Source of the DNA: Lycium barbarum
Taxonomy: Eukaryota > Streptophyta > Magnoliopsida > Solanales > Solanaceae
DNA: 64,000 nt
Reading direction: 5' to 3'
Assembly (NCBI RefSeq): GCF_019175385.1
Contig: NC_083337.1
Location: 46,042,938 to 46,106,937, forward strand
The notes beneath the pieces are model-generated. The model had not been told where the DNA came from. It searched no databases and saw only the letters and a program-made list of their open reading frames with translations. A program made the translations under genes and the position numbers. This document shows, in pieces, positions 42,882 to 55,643 of this stretch. The first letter of the stretch is position 1, and every line of letters starts with the position of its first letter.

Positions 42882-43268
42882 TGACGTTGACACTTAGAGT
42901 TCCAGGTTGGCGATTGGGTATTCCTGAAAACGTCACCCATGGAGGGTATAATAAGATTCGGCGGGAAGGGAAAGCTCAGTCCAAGATATATTAGATCTTA
43001 TCAAATTGTTCGTAGTATTGGCAAAGTCACCCATGAATCAGAGTTACCACCTGAATTAGAAGCAGTGCATCCGGTTTTCCATGCGTCGAGGCTTCGCAAA
43101 TGTATTGGTGACCCTCCAAGAATATTTCCCATAGATGACATTCAGGTGACAGAAGAGCTATCCTACGAAGAGCAGCTGATAGCCATACTAGATCGTCAGG
43201 TGAGAAGACTGCGTACTAAAGATGTGGCTTCTGTTAAAGTATTGCGGCAAAACAATAACAGAGAAGAA
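42882..43268 (+). pseudogene. pol 3' end (GPY/F and chromodomain-like tail) in unit 1
   Basis: Plus-strand, open as 137 aa at 42939-43352. EGIIRFGGKGKLSPRYIRSY (the GPY/F position, with Gly and Pro changed), ELEAVHPVFHASRLRKCIGD, LSYEEQLIAILDRQVRRLRT and VASVKVL. It breaks off in the chromodomain-like tail at NNNREEMA, after which non-homologous sequence follows. It is the C-terminus of a Tekay/Del-like integrase with no upstream pol in the unit. Confidence 0.82.
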
Positions 43269-46200
43269 ATGGCAAGGCAATATCACGTATATACGTTTTG
43301 GGATATTGATATAACTGTCCTTGGAAAGGAACATAACCATTATGCTCATTAGCGACAAAGTCATGGTTGGATAAACACTTAGAATGTAAGATTCAGAGGG
43401 AAAGCCCGAAAGGGGTACCGAAGGGATAAACACGAAGAGTAAGCCATATATGAGCAAGGAAATTGCCCATTAGCAAGGAAACAAGGAGTGAGAAAAGAAG
43501 AATACTTAAAGTTCGAAAAATACCACGCACACTTGTCTTAGTCTTTCAAATAAATTCACTTATGATCTGCCGAAATTTCGGCAGCACCTCCCCTGTAAAT
43601 ACACCATCCCCGAGAATCTAACTCGGCCCAAATTATCAATCCGAGAATTCAACTCGGCCAAACTATCAACAACAATACCATCAATCATACCAACAACATC
43701 AACAATCAATTCAGGACGCATTCCAGCATTAAGAACCTTTGTCATACAATTTAACGACATTTCATTTTTATTCAATTCAATTCACATAACATTCAAAACG
43801 ACTCAATCAACACACTACTTCACCCGACACCTTCCAAATTCAACAAGAGCAATAACAACCTATTTCCTTCTTTCAAATTCAATCACCACAACCCAATTTA
43901 CAATCTTCCAAACAAATGTCTCACTTCTAAGTTCATGAATATATTTACAACCTACACATTAGCAATATCATTCCTACAAATGAAATCATACTAATGTCAC
44001 ACTAACTTCTTCCATAATCCACAAACAATCACAACTTCATTTCTAACCATTAAATCCTCATTTCTCATCATAGAATCTATTACAACAACAATTAAAATTC
44101 TAAGTAAAATCAATTCATCACATCCTACCATCATACCATCCCATTCGGCCACCACCCACATACATCTAGTTCATGAATTTCATCCGTTTCTACATGCTAC
44201 AACACTCACAAATCATCCATAAAACATGGGAAAGGAGATTGAATTCATACCTTCTTCACTTATCTCCTTCATTCGGCTAGGCTTGAAACTTGCACAAATG
44301 AATGGTTTGATTGTTCCAACAACTCCACCATGTTAATAAGGACCTTCCAATTGGTTGAAATACTAGAAGAAAATTATTATTTTTGATCAATCCAAAGGGT
44401 CTCCAATTCGGCCAGCCATGGCCGAGTATGGTTCTTTTTTTTTCTTCTATTTTTCTAAGTTATGAAGAAGATGAAAAATGTCTAGATTGTTCCCACTTAC
44501 TTATATATATATATATAGTTCCTACAAGCATGTGAGGGGCACATGCCCTCTTTCTTGAAGCTTCTTTAATATTAAAAATAAGATGACTAATTATTTTACT
44601 TTTGTCATCACTTTATATATATATACATATATATACACGGCCAAAGGGGTTCTCCAAGAACTCTCATGAACTTTTTGTGAAATTCCCATTTTGCCCCTAG
44701 CCTTCCATAATATTGCCATGAACAATTTTGTGAATTTCCCTTTCTGCCCTTAGCCTTTCTCAATATTTCCATACTACTAATGATCATAAATAATATTCAC
44801 AACCAACTTGTACATTAAAATAATTTTGGAAGATGGTCATTCCCTTAACTTACCACGACTACCTTGAAATATCCGAACGTACAAAATACGGGATATAACA
44901 GAAGCGGGCAAGGTATGTAAGGCTTACCCTTTCTTTCTTTTGGCATGATCCTTGTGAAACGAACAGACAATGTATATGTATGATTTCAAAGAAATTCCGA
45001 TTCTTAGAGCCACTAGGATGGCTAATGTTCTTGACTTCCGAAAACTGTTTTGCTAAGTCTTGATACATGTGTGTGGCTCCAAAAGTTCTATTTTGATTTG
45101 ATCCATAACGATATTCTAAGGGTACTTGATATGACTATTGGTTTGATTTTCCAAAGATAGCTTCTGAAACATTCGTAGAGGTTTCTGTACTAAAATGTCC
45201 ATAACTTTCTTATACTAACTCGGATTGACTTGAAACGTGTTTATGAACCTCAAGTGTCGATCTATGTACTTATCCACCGAGTCTTAAAATTTGTTTTATA
45301 TGCATATAGTTTCTCACTACTCTGCTCGTGCACGCCTCAATATGTCTTTCACTGAGTCCCGGGTCAGGACATGTTCTCGTGCGCACTCCACTGCATTGTT
45401 CACCGAGCCCCTCACTAGAGGGCCGAGTACGGTATATGTATATGATGACATGATTATGGCACCGAGTCCCATGACGGGCCGGTTACGGTATATGTATATG
45501 ATGACATGATTATGGCACCGAGTCCCATGATGGGCCGGGTACGGTATGACTTCATTCACCGAGTCCCTCACTAGAGGGCCGGGTACTGTACATATATATG
45601 TATATATATGCATGATGACATGATAGTATGCTGATATGACGACATGATTTTATCTACCGAGTCCCATAATGGGCCGGGTACGGTATATGACAATGGTACG
45701 CATGTTTTTGGTTTCGTAATGCTAAGGTACAGCGATTTCGTGATTATCATACTTGTTTCCTGAAATCTCTGTTGCAGTTGTAATCTAACTAATTACATTT
45801 TATGCCTTACATACTCAGTACATATTCCATACTAACCCCCTTTCTTCGGGGGCTGCGTTTCATGCCCGCAGGTACAGACGTTTGTTTCAGTGACCCGTCA
45901 GCCTAGGACATCCATTCTGCTGTTTTGAAGTGCTCCCTTGTTCTGGAGCCTATACTTTTGATACAGATCCTTCTATTGTACATACATATACATATGACTA
46001 TTTCAAGGTACGGCAGGGCCCTATCCCGCCATATGATGTGGTTGTTACTCTTAGAGGCCTGTAGACATGTATGTGGGTCATGGGTCATACTTGTTCGATA
46101 TGTTGATATGGTTAACATTTGTCACTTCTCTACCCTACGATAACCTAACCGGTTTGTATGCGATATTATAAGTAACGATTTTAATGCTGTATTGTCATGT

Positions 46201-46713
46201 ATGTATGAAAGTCCTTAATATGCTAAACGCAAGTAGAGTTTGGTTTGTAAATACGTTCGAGTGTCCATCTCGGGCACTTGTCACGGCCTACGGGGTTGGG
46301 TCGTGACATAATTGTTGCGGGATTTTTTAAGAAGTTAATGTGCCATTAGTATGGTTTCTTATAATTATGAGAATGAAGTTGTTAATGTGTAGATTGTTGG
46401 TGTTGTTCATGAATTTGGAAGAAAGGAATTTGTTGTTGTTGTCCTTATTAAGTTTGGAAGATTTCGGATTGTTGTTGATAATTTGGCCGATTTGGATTCT
46501 CGGGGTTGGTTGAATTTACAGGGGAAATGCTACCGAAATTTCGGCAGATTATAAATGATTGGATAAACACTTAGAATGTAAGATTCAGAGGGAAAGCCCG
46601 AAAGGGGTACCGAAGGGATAAACACGAAGAGTAATCCATATATCAGCAAGGAAATTTCCCATTAGCAAGGAAACAGGGAGTGAGAAAAGAAGAATACTTA
46701 AAATTCGAAAAAT

Positions 46714-47100
46714 TGACGTTGACACTTAGAGTTCCAGGTTGGCGATTGGGTATTCCTGAAAACGTCACCCATGGAGGGTATAATAAGATTCGGCGGGAAG
46801 GGAAAGCTCAGTCCAAGATATATTAGATCTTATCAAATTGTTCGTAGTATTGGCAAAGTCACCCATGAATCAGAGTTACCACCTGAATTAGAAGCAGTGC
46901 ATCCGGTCTTCCATGCGTCGAGGCTTCGCAAATGTATTGGTGACCCTCCAAGAATATTTCCCATAGATGACATTCAGGTGACAGAAGAGCTATCCTACGA
47001 AGAGCAGCTGATAGCCATACTAGATCGTCAGGTGAGAAGACTGCGTACTAAAGATGTGGCTTCTGTTAAAGTATTGCGGCAAAACAATAACAGAGAAGAA
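46714..47100 (+). pseudogene. pol 3' end in unit 2
   Basis: Same content as 42882-43268, shifted by 3,832 bp. The 137-aa frame is 46771-47184. One synonymous-looking change was seen (T to C at 46910). The third unit ends before this segment. Confidence 0.82.
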
Positions 47101-50100
47101 ATGGCAAGGCAATATCACGTATATACGTTTTGGGATATTGATATAACTGTCCTTGGAAAGGAACATAACCATTATGCTCATTAGCGACAAAGTCATGGTT
47201 GGATAAACACTTAGAATGTAAGATTCAGAGGGAAAGCCCGAAAGGGGTACCGAAGGGATAAACACGAAGAGTAAGCCATATATGAGCAAGGAAATTGCCC
47301 ATTAGCAAGGAAACAAGGAGTGAGAAAAGAAGAATACTTAAAGTTCGAAAAATACCACGCACACTTGTCTTAGTCTTTCAAATAAATTCACTTATGATCT
47401 GCCGAAATTTCGGCAGCACCTCCCCTGTAAATACACCATCCCCGAGAATCTAACTCGGCCCAAATTATCAATCCGAGAATTCAACTCGGCCAAACTATCA
47501 ACAACAATACCATCAATCATACCAACAACATCAACAATCAATTCAGGACGCATTCCAGCATTAAGAACCTTTGTCATACAATTTAACGACATTTCATTTT
47601 TATTCAATTCAATTCACATAACATTCAAAACGACTCAATCAACACACTACTTCACCCGACACCTTCCAAATTCAACAAGAGCAATAACAACCTATTTCCT
47701 TCTTTCAAATTCAATCACCACAACCCAATTTACAATCTTCCAAACAAATGTCTCACTTCTAAGTTCATGAATATATTTACAACCTACACATTAGCAATAT
47801 CATTCCTACAAATGAAATCATACTAATGTCACACTAACTTCTTCCATAATCCACAAACAATCACAACTTCATTTCTAACCATTAAATCCTCATTTCTCAT
47901 CATAGAATCTATTACAACAACAATTAAAATTCTAAGTAAAATCAATTCATCACATCCTACCATCATACCATCCCATTCGGCCACCACCCACATACATCTA
48001 GTTCATGAATTTCATCCGTTTCTACATGCTACAACACTCACAAATCATCCATAAAACATGGGAAAGGAGATTGAATTCATACCTTCTTCACTTATCTCCT
48101 TCATTCGGCTAGGCTTGAAACTTGCACAAATGAATGGTTTGATTGTTCCAACAACTCCACCATGTTAATAAGGACCTTCCAATTGGTTGAAATACTAGAA
48201 GAAAATTATTATTTTTGATCAATCCAAAGGGTCTCCAATTCGGCCAGCCATGGCCGAGTATGGTTCTTTTTTTTTCTTCTATTTTTCTAAGTTATGAAGA
48301 AGATGAAAAATGTCTAGATTGTTCCCACTTACTTATATATATATATATAGTTCCTACAAGCATGTGAGGGGCACATGCCCTCTTTCTTGAAGCTTCTTTA
48401 ATATTAAAAATAAGATGACTAATTATTTTACTTTTGTCATCACTTTATATATATATACATATATATACACGGCCAAAGGGGTTCTCCAAGAACTCTCATG
48501 AACTTTTTGTGAAATTCCCATTTTGCCCCTAGCCTTCCATAATATTGCCATGAACAATTTTGTGAATTTCCCTTTCTGCCCTTAGCCTTTCTCAATATTT
48601 CCATACTACTAATGATCATAAATAATATTCACAACCAACTTGTACATTAAAATAATTTTGGAAGATGGTCATTCCCTTAACTTACCACGACTACCTTGAA
48701 ATATCCGAACGTACAAAATACGGGATATAACAGAAGCGGGCAAGGTATGTAAGGCTTACCCTTTCTTTCTTTTGGCATGATCCTTGTGAAACGAACAGAC
48801 AATGTATATGTATGATTTCAAAGAAATTCCTATTCTTAGAGCCACTAGGATGGCTAATGTTCTTGACTTCCGAAAACTGTTTTGCTAAGTCTTGATACAT
48901 GTGTGTGGCTCCAAAAGTTCTATTTTGATTTGATCCATAACGATATTCTAAGGGTACTTGATATGACTATTGGTTTGATTTTCCAAAGATAGCTTCTGAA
49001 ACATTCGTAGAGGTTTCTGTACTAAAATGTCCATAACTTTCTTATACTAACTCGGATTGACTTGAAACGTGTTTATGAACCTCAAGTGTCGATCTATGTA
49101 CTTATCCACCGAGTCTTAAAATTTGTTTTATATGCATATAGTTTCTCACTACTCTGCTCGTGCACGCCTCAATATGTCTTTCACTGAGTCCCGGGTCAGG
49201 ACATGTTCTCGTGCGCACTCCACTGCATTGTTCACCGAGCCCCTCACTAGAGGGCCGAGTACGGTATATGTATATGATGACATGATTATGGCACCGAGTC
49301 CCATGACGGGCCGGTTACGGTATATGTATATGATGACATGATTATGGCACCGAGTCCCATGATGGGCCGGGTACGGTATGACTTCATTCACCGAGTCCCT
49401 CACTAGAGGGCCGGGTACTGTACATATATATGTATATATATGCATGATGACATGATAGTATGCTGATATGACGACATGATTTTATCTACCGAGTCCCATA
49501 ATGGGCCGGGTACGGTATATGACAATGGTACGCATGTTTTTGGTTTCGTAATGCTAAGGTACAGCGATTTCGTGATTATCATACTTGTTTCCTGAAATCT
49601 CTGTTGCAGTTGTAATCTAACTAATTACATTTTATGCCTTACATACTCAGTACATATTCCATACTAACCCCCTTTCTTCGGGGGCTGCGTTTCATGCCCG
49701 CAGGTACAGACGTTTGTTTCAGTGACCCGTCAGCCTAGGACATCCATTCTGCTGTTTTGAAGTGCTCCCTTGTTCTGGAGCCTATACTTTTGATACAGAT
49801 CCTTCTATTGTACATACATATACATATGACTATTTCAAGGTACGGCAGGGCCCTATCCCGCCATATGATGTGGTTGTTACTCTTAGAGGCCTGTAGACAT
49901 GTATGTGGGTCATGGGTCATACTTGTTCGATATGTTGATATGGTTAACATTTGTCACTTCTCTACCCTACGATAACCTAACCGGTTTGTATGCGATATTA
50001 TAAGTAACGATTTTAATGCTATATTGTCATGTATGTATGAAAGTCCTTAATATGCTAAACGCAAGTAGAGTTTGGTTTGTAAATACGTTCGAGTGTCCAT

Positions 50101-50428
50101 CTCGGGCACTTGTCACGGCCTACGGGGTTGGGTCGTGACATAATTGTTGCGGGATTTTTTAAGAAGTTAATGTGCCATTAGTATGGTTTCTTATAATTAT
50201 GAGAATGAAGTTGTTAATGTGTAGATTGTTGGTGTTGTTCATGAATTTGGAAGAAAGGAATTTGTTGTTGTTGTCCTTATTAAGTTTGGAAGATTTCGGA
50301 TTGTTGTTGATAATTTGGCCGATTTGGATCCTCGGGGTTGGTTGAATTTACAGGGGAAATGCTGTCGAAATATTGGCAGATTATAAATGATTGGATAAAC
50401 ACTTAGAATGTAAGATTCAGAGGGAAAG

Positions 50429-51709
50429 ACTAAGACAAGGGTATGACGACGAATCTAATGATTGTGCAAATCCTCTTGAATGTAGACTAGCAAGCTTGGA
50501 CAAATAAGTGTAGCTAATAGGACATGGAACAGGTATGTAATGCTTACCCTTTCTTTGTTTCTTTTGGCATGTCCTAGAGCCAAATAAGGTATGATATGCA
50601 CCTTGGGGTAACTCTATTCTTTGATTCCGAGCTTGTTACGATTCTTATTCACTTTTTTTGACATGTGCATACTTAGTATAGTCGAGTCTATTGCATGATT
50701 TAATAACAAGCAAAGTATAAAGAGTCCCTAACTTTTATAGGCGGTCTCGGATTGTTTTGAAATGTTCGTAAAGGTTTCCGTAATGAATAATGTCCATAAC
50801 TTTCTTATACTAACTCGGATTAACCGAAATGTGTTTATGATCCTTCAAGCGTCAATTAGTGTACTTATCTATCGAGTCTTAAAAATTGATTTATGCGCAT
50901 ATAGTTTCTCACTACTCTGCTCGTGCATGCCTCAATGTATGCTTCACTGAGTCCCGAGCCAGGACACGTTCTCGTGCATACTCCACTGTATGGTTCATCG
51001 AGTCCCTCACTAGAGGGCCGGGACACGTTATGCATATATGATATATGATGTTGACATGCGTGATTTTACCCACCGAGTCAATCACTAGAGGGCCGGGACA
51101 CGTTATATGTATGTATGATATATGATGTTGACATGCATGATTTTCATTTCAAAAGGCAAGTGTATTGATGTTTTTAATAGTCATACTTGTTTCTGATAAA
51201 TCTCTGTTTTAGTTATGATCCTTTTTACTGTATTTCATGCCTTACATGCTCAGTACATATTCCGTACTGACCCCCTTTCTTCGGGGGCTGCGTTTCATGC
51301 CACGCAGGTACACCCAGATGAGTAGAAGACATTGCTAGAAGATGTTCCAGCGGGATTGGTGAGCTCCATTTCTTTCCGGAGTGTTGCCGAGTCTGAGTAT
51401 ATATGTTATGATTCCTGATTGAAGTTAGAGACTTTGCAGACAGAGTCACGTGTATAGAATGTCAGTCTTGTAAGCGGCTCCACCAGCCGATGTGTCATTA
51501 TGCATCATGTTACAAGTTTCATATGATTATAGATTTTGCTTGACTTGAGAACGATGAAAAGGATGTCTCTCAAAGCCCTTATTATGTATTTCATTTTGTT
51601 TGACTTAAGAGTCCAAAGCGATTTTGTGTGTAGTAAGAGTCAGCAGGTTCGTTTGGCCCTAAGTAAGGGTCGGGTGCCCAACATACCCTATTAGGATTGG
51701 GGTGTGACA
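50429..51709 (+). repeat. Right LTR arm of block G (plus orientation)
   Basis: Starts inside the LTR middle ('actaagacaaggg') at the array edge and ends GGGGTGTGACA at 51709. It carries the 'aggtatgtaatgcttaccct' box (50530), 'gagtccctcactagagggcc' repeats (about 50940-51110) and the hairpin block (51235-51310). It is the reverse-complement partner of 34886-36180. Confidence 0.85.
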
Positions 51710-52453
51710 CTAGGCCACTCACAAATCGGTGCACTCTATCTCCCATGTCAGCCACAATAGTCGGAGCATATCTAGCCAATGAATTAAACTGAAGGCTATA
51801 CTCCCGGGCACTCATATTTCTTTGTTTCAAAGTTAAGAATCTATCCGCTCTATCTCGATGGACCTCGGGTGGCAAATATTGGCGGATGAAGGCCTCTACA
51901 AATTCTTGCCAAACTGGAGGAGGCACATTCTCTTTCCTTGAGGAAATCCAATTATTATACCATAAAATCACCACATCCCGGAGTCTATAAGATGCTAACT
52001 TCATAGATTCAGTTTCAGAGGCATGAATAATCTTTAGTGTTCTCAACATTTCATCAATAAAACCTTGCGGGTCTTCATCCGGCTTTGACCAGAAAAATTC
52101 CGGAGGATTCAAACTCATGAAATCACGGGCTCTAGTACTAACTGCCCTGTCACTTGAACCTATGCCATGCCGCTGTGCCTGGGTGACAATTAACTGTGTC
52201 AATAGATAGATAGCCTCGGTCATTTGTTGACCCGAAGTAATCGGAGGAGGAACTGGAGGCATAGGAGCTGGAGCTGAAGCCCCCTCTTGTTCTTGTATAA
52301 TAAGTGGAGTAGAAGAGGTATTAGATGGAGCCTCATTATGTCATTCGCCCTCTTCTACATTCCTTGGCGGCTCCCTTTCTACCCGCCTTTCTATCGTAGT
52401 CTTACCTTCTGGGCGGCTATAGATTTTCTCTTTGGCGGCATCTATGAAATCAT
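51710..52453 (-). pseudogene. gag of outer copy C-right, truncated
   Basis: The 223-aa frame 51591-52262 runs into block G at its C-terminus; the real gag part reads FIDEMLRTLKIIHASETESM, LPPEVHRDRADRFLTLKQRN and ARYAPTIVADMGDRVHRFVS, then stops at the 51709 junction. The normal start (52453) is followed two codons later by a stop, and the N-terminal part is frameshifted. It corresponds to 20289-21032 in the left duplicate. Confidence 0.85.
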
Positions 52454-52649
52454 AATACACTTATTAGGGAAGAGAAAATCTTATAACACGGCTCTATCGT
52501 ACGATCTCATAAGAAGAAGAATGGTCATTTTTCCTAAATGACCTGTAGCCTCCTGTTTATTAGTGTGGCGCGCAACACACCATAAACAAGACTCTACTAT
52601 ACACGACTCATAGACACTTCCTAGGACTGAACTGCTTTGATACCACTTT
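52454..52649 (-). promoter_or_regulatory. 5' leader: PBS and GCGCGC stem-loop, copy C-right
   Basis: The PBS at 52634-52645 has one change (TGGTATCAAAGC). The stem-loop at 52545-52597 has a 10-bp stem with one G-U pair, GTGTG/CACAC and a GCGCGC loop. Confidence 0.68.
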
Positions 52650-55104
52650 TGTCACGACCCTACTAGGGCCATGACGGGTACCCGGGGCTAACTACCGAGC
52701 ACCACTCATTCTATTACACATTCTGCGTACAATCATATTTCTTATAGTCATAATCGTTGGAAAACCATTTTCATTTGAAACATATTTTACCTTTATATAC
52801 ATAAGCCCTTCGGCTATGAAAATAATATGTATATATAATGGGAAACCCTGAGACCATACTACTCACACAAGTGTATCTACGAGCCTCTACTAGAGTACTA
52901 GACATATGGGCGGGACAGGACCCCATCGTGCCTAAAACATATATACACAAAAGAATAAATCAATGGAACCTCCGAAACAATGGAGTGCTCTCAAGGCCTG
53001 CTAATATCTCCTACCAGTCTGGATCACCTCCCTGTCTACCTGTGGGCATGAATATAGTGTCCAAAGAAAAAGGACGTCAATACGAACATTATACTGAGTA
53101 TGTAAGGCATGAATGAAATGAACATAATAGAGAAATCATAAGACATAAGGTGAAGAATAGATATAACATGCTTGACTTTTACGACTGTGAGCATTTTAAT
53201 CATTTCACATATATCATTATATCACGTTTATCATATCACATTCGCCCTCGTCGTTAACCAGCGTCCGGGTAATCATCATACGCCGCCCACTAGTGGTGTC
53301 ATGCTCGGCCCTCTAGGCTCGGTGTAATCATAAGCAGCTCGCCTTAGAGGTGACATGCCCGACCATCTAGGCACGGTGGAATTGTATGCAGCTCGCCTTC
53401 GCGGTGACATGCCCGACCATTTAGGTATGGTGTAATCATATCATCATAAGATTATAATCATCATACATTTGTCATAGAACATGCATTAGAGCTTAAAGAC
53501 CATCTATACTATATCGGGGTGACGTAAGGTCGGGAACCTCCAATTACATTATGGAGTGATCATAAGCATCATATCTCACCTTGAAGGAGACTAACATTAT
53601 AAGGTGAGTGTACACAAGGAACAACATCAATGGGACCATACTTAGGATCATTAACCTCATGGACATTATATCTTACTTTCGGATTCTTTATACTTAAACT
53701 CACCATCATCATTATCATGCTCGTGTTTTATCTTTTCTCTTTATCTCATACTTATATAGCTCTTTATAATCATAGACTCATCACTTCCGTTACATAGGAA
53801 AGTCATGGGAAAATAGAAACATTCATGCCATAGGAGTCATGCCTTAGAAGGAAAGGACTAGCCTTACATACCTTTTCATTTAGCTATTCTATATCTTGAT
53901 CGTTCTCCTTCAATGCTCTTGTTTCTACCTTCAAGAGAGTTCATATTAACGTTAGCTAATAGATCACATGAACATGTTTAACTAAAGATAGATAAAATTG
54001 GGCAGAATTTCCTTTGTTTATACAACTTTCCCCATATCGTATAACACTCACAATATTATACCCAACAATCTTCATTCACTCTACATTATCCACATTTCAA
54101 AATTTCACTTCAATTCCTCCATAATCATGGTCATAGTTCACCTTTAAATTTACTCACATATACCGCTTATCCCATGTCCTTAATATCATTTATAACATAA
54201 TCATAATCACAACATATCAAGAATCATGACTAATTCCAAGCTACTTCTCAAAATCTCATTATTCTTATCTTTGTAACCCATTTTCTATGTCCTTTCATAA
54301 TCTAAGTCTTTCGATCTCTCAACATCTTAAACAACATGGAATGATCATAAAAATTACCTTAGATAGTGTAGGAATGAACTTTGAGTGGAAATACTTCACT
54401 TGAGCCAAAACCCTAATTCACTTCCCATGGAATTTCTTGACTTGGATGAACTCCAATGAGTTTCTTACACTTGGTTTTTTTGGTTTGATGAAGTTTATCA
54501 TAAATTTCTCTTGGGTTCTTGTGGAAGAAGTGTGGAGAGCTTTCTAGAGAGTACTTGAAGTGTTGGGTGAAAATGAAATAAATGGAATGAGGTTGGTCCT
54601 TTATATTAATTTTAGAAGCTCGCTCGACTCAAATCTACGGACCAACATACGGTCCGTATCTTTTGTATGGACCGTATGTATGGCCGTATCTTTGGTCCAG
54701 TGGAAGTCCCATTCTAGACAGGACATACGACCTAACATACGACCAGTATGTTGGGCCGTATAATGCCCAACTTTTCCGAACTCTTTCTCGTCGACTCGTT
54801 TGATCTCCAATCCTTATGGAACCTTCTTAACACCTGTTTAGCACCTCATTAACAATTTAAGGGACATTATAACTCTTCTTCAAGATATCATTAAGTCATC
54901 ATTAATTCGGTACTCGTAAATCTTATCCGACACATAACGTATACCTTGCTTTTCTTGGCAACTTTCTTCTCTTACCTCGAATGTCTTTGAAATCTCTATT
55001 AGGATCATCAAATGCTATCTCTTACTTAATGAAACATCGCACACTTCGTGCCCTTCGTTAGTCTATTTGCTGTGCATCAACGGGAAATTTTCCGAGGTGT
55101 AACA
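52650..55104 (-). repeat. LTR of outer copy C-right, full-length
   Basis: About 2.45 kb, from TGTTACACC at 55104 to TGACA at 52650. It is sister to LTR-3 by shared variants, several per cent diverged by eye. It has the hairpin block (53035-53105), tandem repeats (53300-53435) and a palindrome cluster (54640-54765). It lacks the extra 'ttttatacggccagtatgt' present in LTR-2 and LTR-3. Confidence 0.88.
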
Positions 55105-55140
55105 TTTTCCCCCCTTTTTGAACATTCATCCTCGAATGTT
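55105..55140 (-). promoter_or_regulatory. PPT and hairpin, copy C-right
   Basis: A G-rich polypurine tract next to the LTR start at 55104, preceded on the minus strand by AACATTCG-AGGA-TGAATGTT (55121-55140), the stem carrying one mismatch. Confidence 0.76.
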
Positions 55141-55307
55141 GAGTTCTCGGGAATTCTACGAAAATTTCGCCAGAGTTTCCCCTATAATACGGCACTACCG
55201 TCCTGCCACAACATCCTATAATAACAATGCCTCACAGGGCCACAACATAATAGCAATATAGTTTGGCCACACACGACCCGAAATCATAAAAAGAAAGCAT
55301 ACATACC

Positions 55308-55643
55308 TCATAATCTTGACATTTTATCTTGGATCCCTTCCGGGAGCTGAAATAGGTGTGGGTACTTGGACTTCATATTTCCTTCCGCATCCCAAATCAT
55401 TTCTCCTCGGTTATTGTTTCTCCATAGGACCTTAACTGAGGCTACCTCTTTATTGCTAAGCCTCCGTACTTTCCTATCTAATATGGCAATGGGTACTTCT
55501 TCATAAGCCAACCTTTCTTTCACTTGAACATCATCTATTGGAACAATCCTCGTACGATCTCCAACACACTTGCGGAGCATTGAGACATGAAAAACCGGAT
55601 GGACTGATTCAAGTTCTGAGGGTAAGTCCGATTCACAAACCAC
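55308..55643 (-). pseudogene. pol C-terminal tail with chromodomain-like motif, copy C-right
   Basis: A 111-aa open frame: ESDLPSELESVHPVFHVSML, VQVKERLAYEEVPIAILDRK and NKEVASVKVLWRNNNRGEMI, ending MKSKYPHLFQL and a stop. The Trp/hydrophobic spacing fits the divergent chromodomain of Tekay/Del-like chromoviruses, thought to guide integration into heterochromatin. It is the only copy of this tail in the window that is uninterrupted. It joins the integrase out of frame at about 55640, where about 250 bp including the GPY/F module are deleted. Confidence 0.8.

Larger units (their letters stand above)
39433..50428 (+). repeat. Tandem array: 2.87 copies of a 3,832-bp unit
   Basis: The units are 39433-43264, 43265-47096 and 47097-50428 (the last ends about 500 bp short). 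They are nearly identical: in the parts compared by eye I saw only isolated substitutions, such as 41168/45000, 42108/45940 and 43078/46910. Each unit contains a 5' spacer with a 153-bp repeat, a minus-strand LTR 5' half, a plus-strand LTR 3' half, an LTR middle piece, a second copy of the 153-bp repeat and a pol 3' end. It is either very recent amplification or an assembly artefact. Confidence 0.9.
34886..51709. mobile_element. Block G: inverted-LTR-bounded composite with gag, 5S-like segment and tandem array
   Basis: The left edge TGTCACACCCC (34886) and right edge GGGGTGTGACA (51709) are the same LTR terminus in opposite orientation. The arms match in reverse over about 1.2 kb (34886-36180 against about 50520-51709). 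The interior is plus-strand gag, a non-coding stretch with a 5S rRNA-like piece, then a 3.83-kb tandem array. The flanks differ (D's LTR on the left, gag of another copy on the right), and 'ccacc' and 'ctagg' are not a target duplication. It is therefore not a simple insertion. Confidence 0.7.

Noticed and set aside
34881..51714. Reading block G as a simple nested insertion with target duplication
   Set aside because: The 5-bp flanks (ccacc and ctagg) differ, and the left and right flanks belong to different parts of different elements, so there is no reconstructable empty site.
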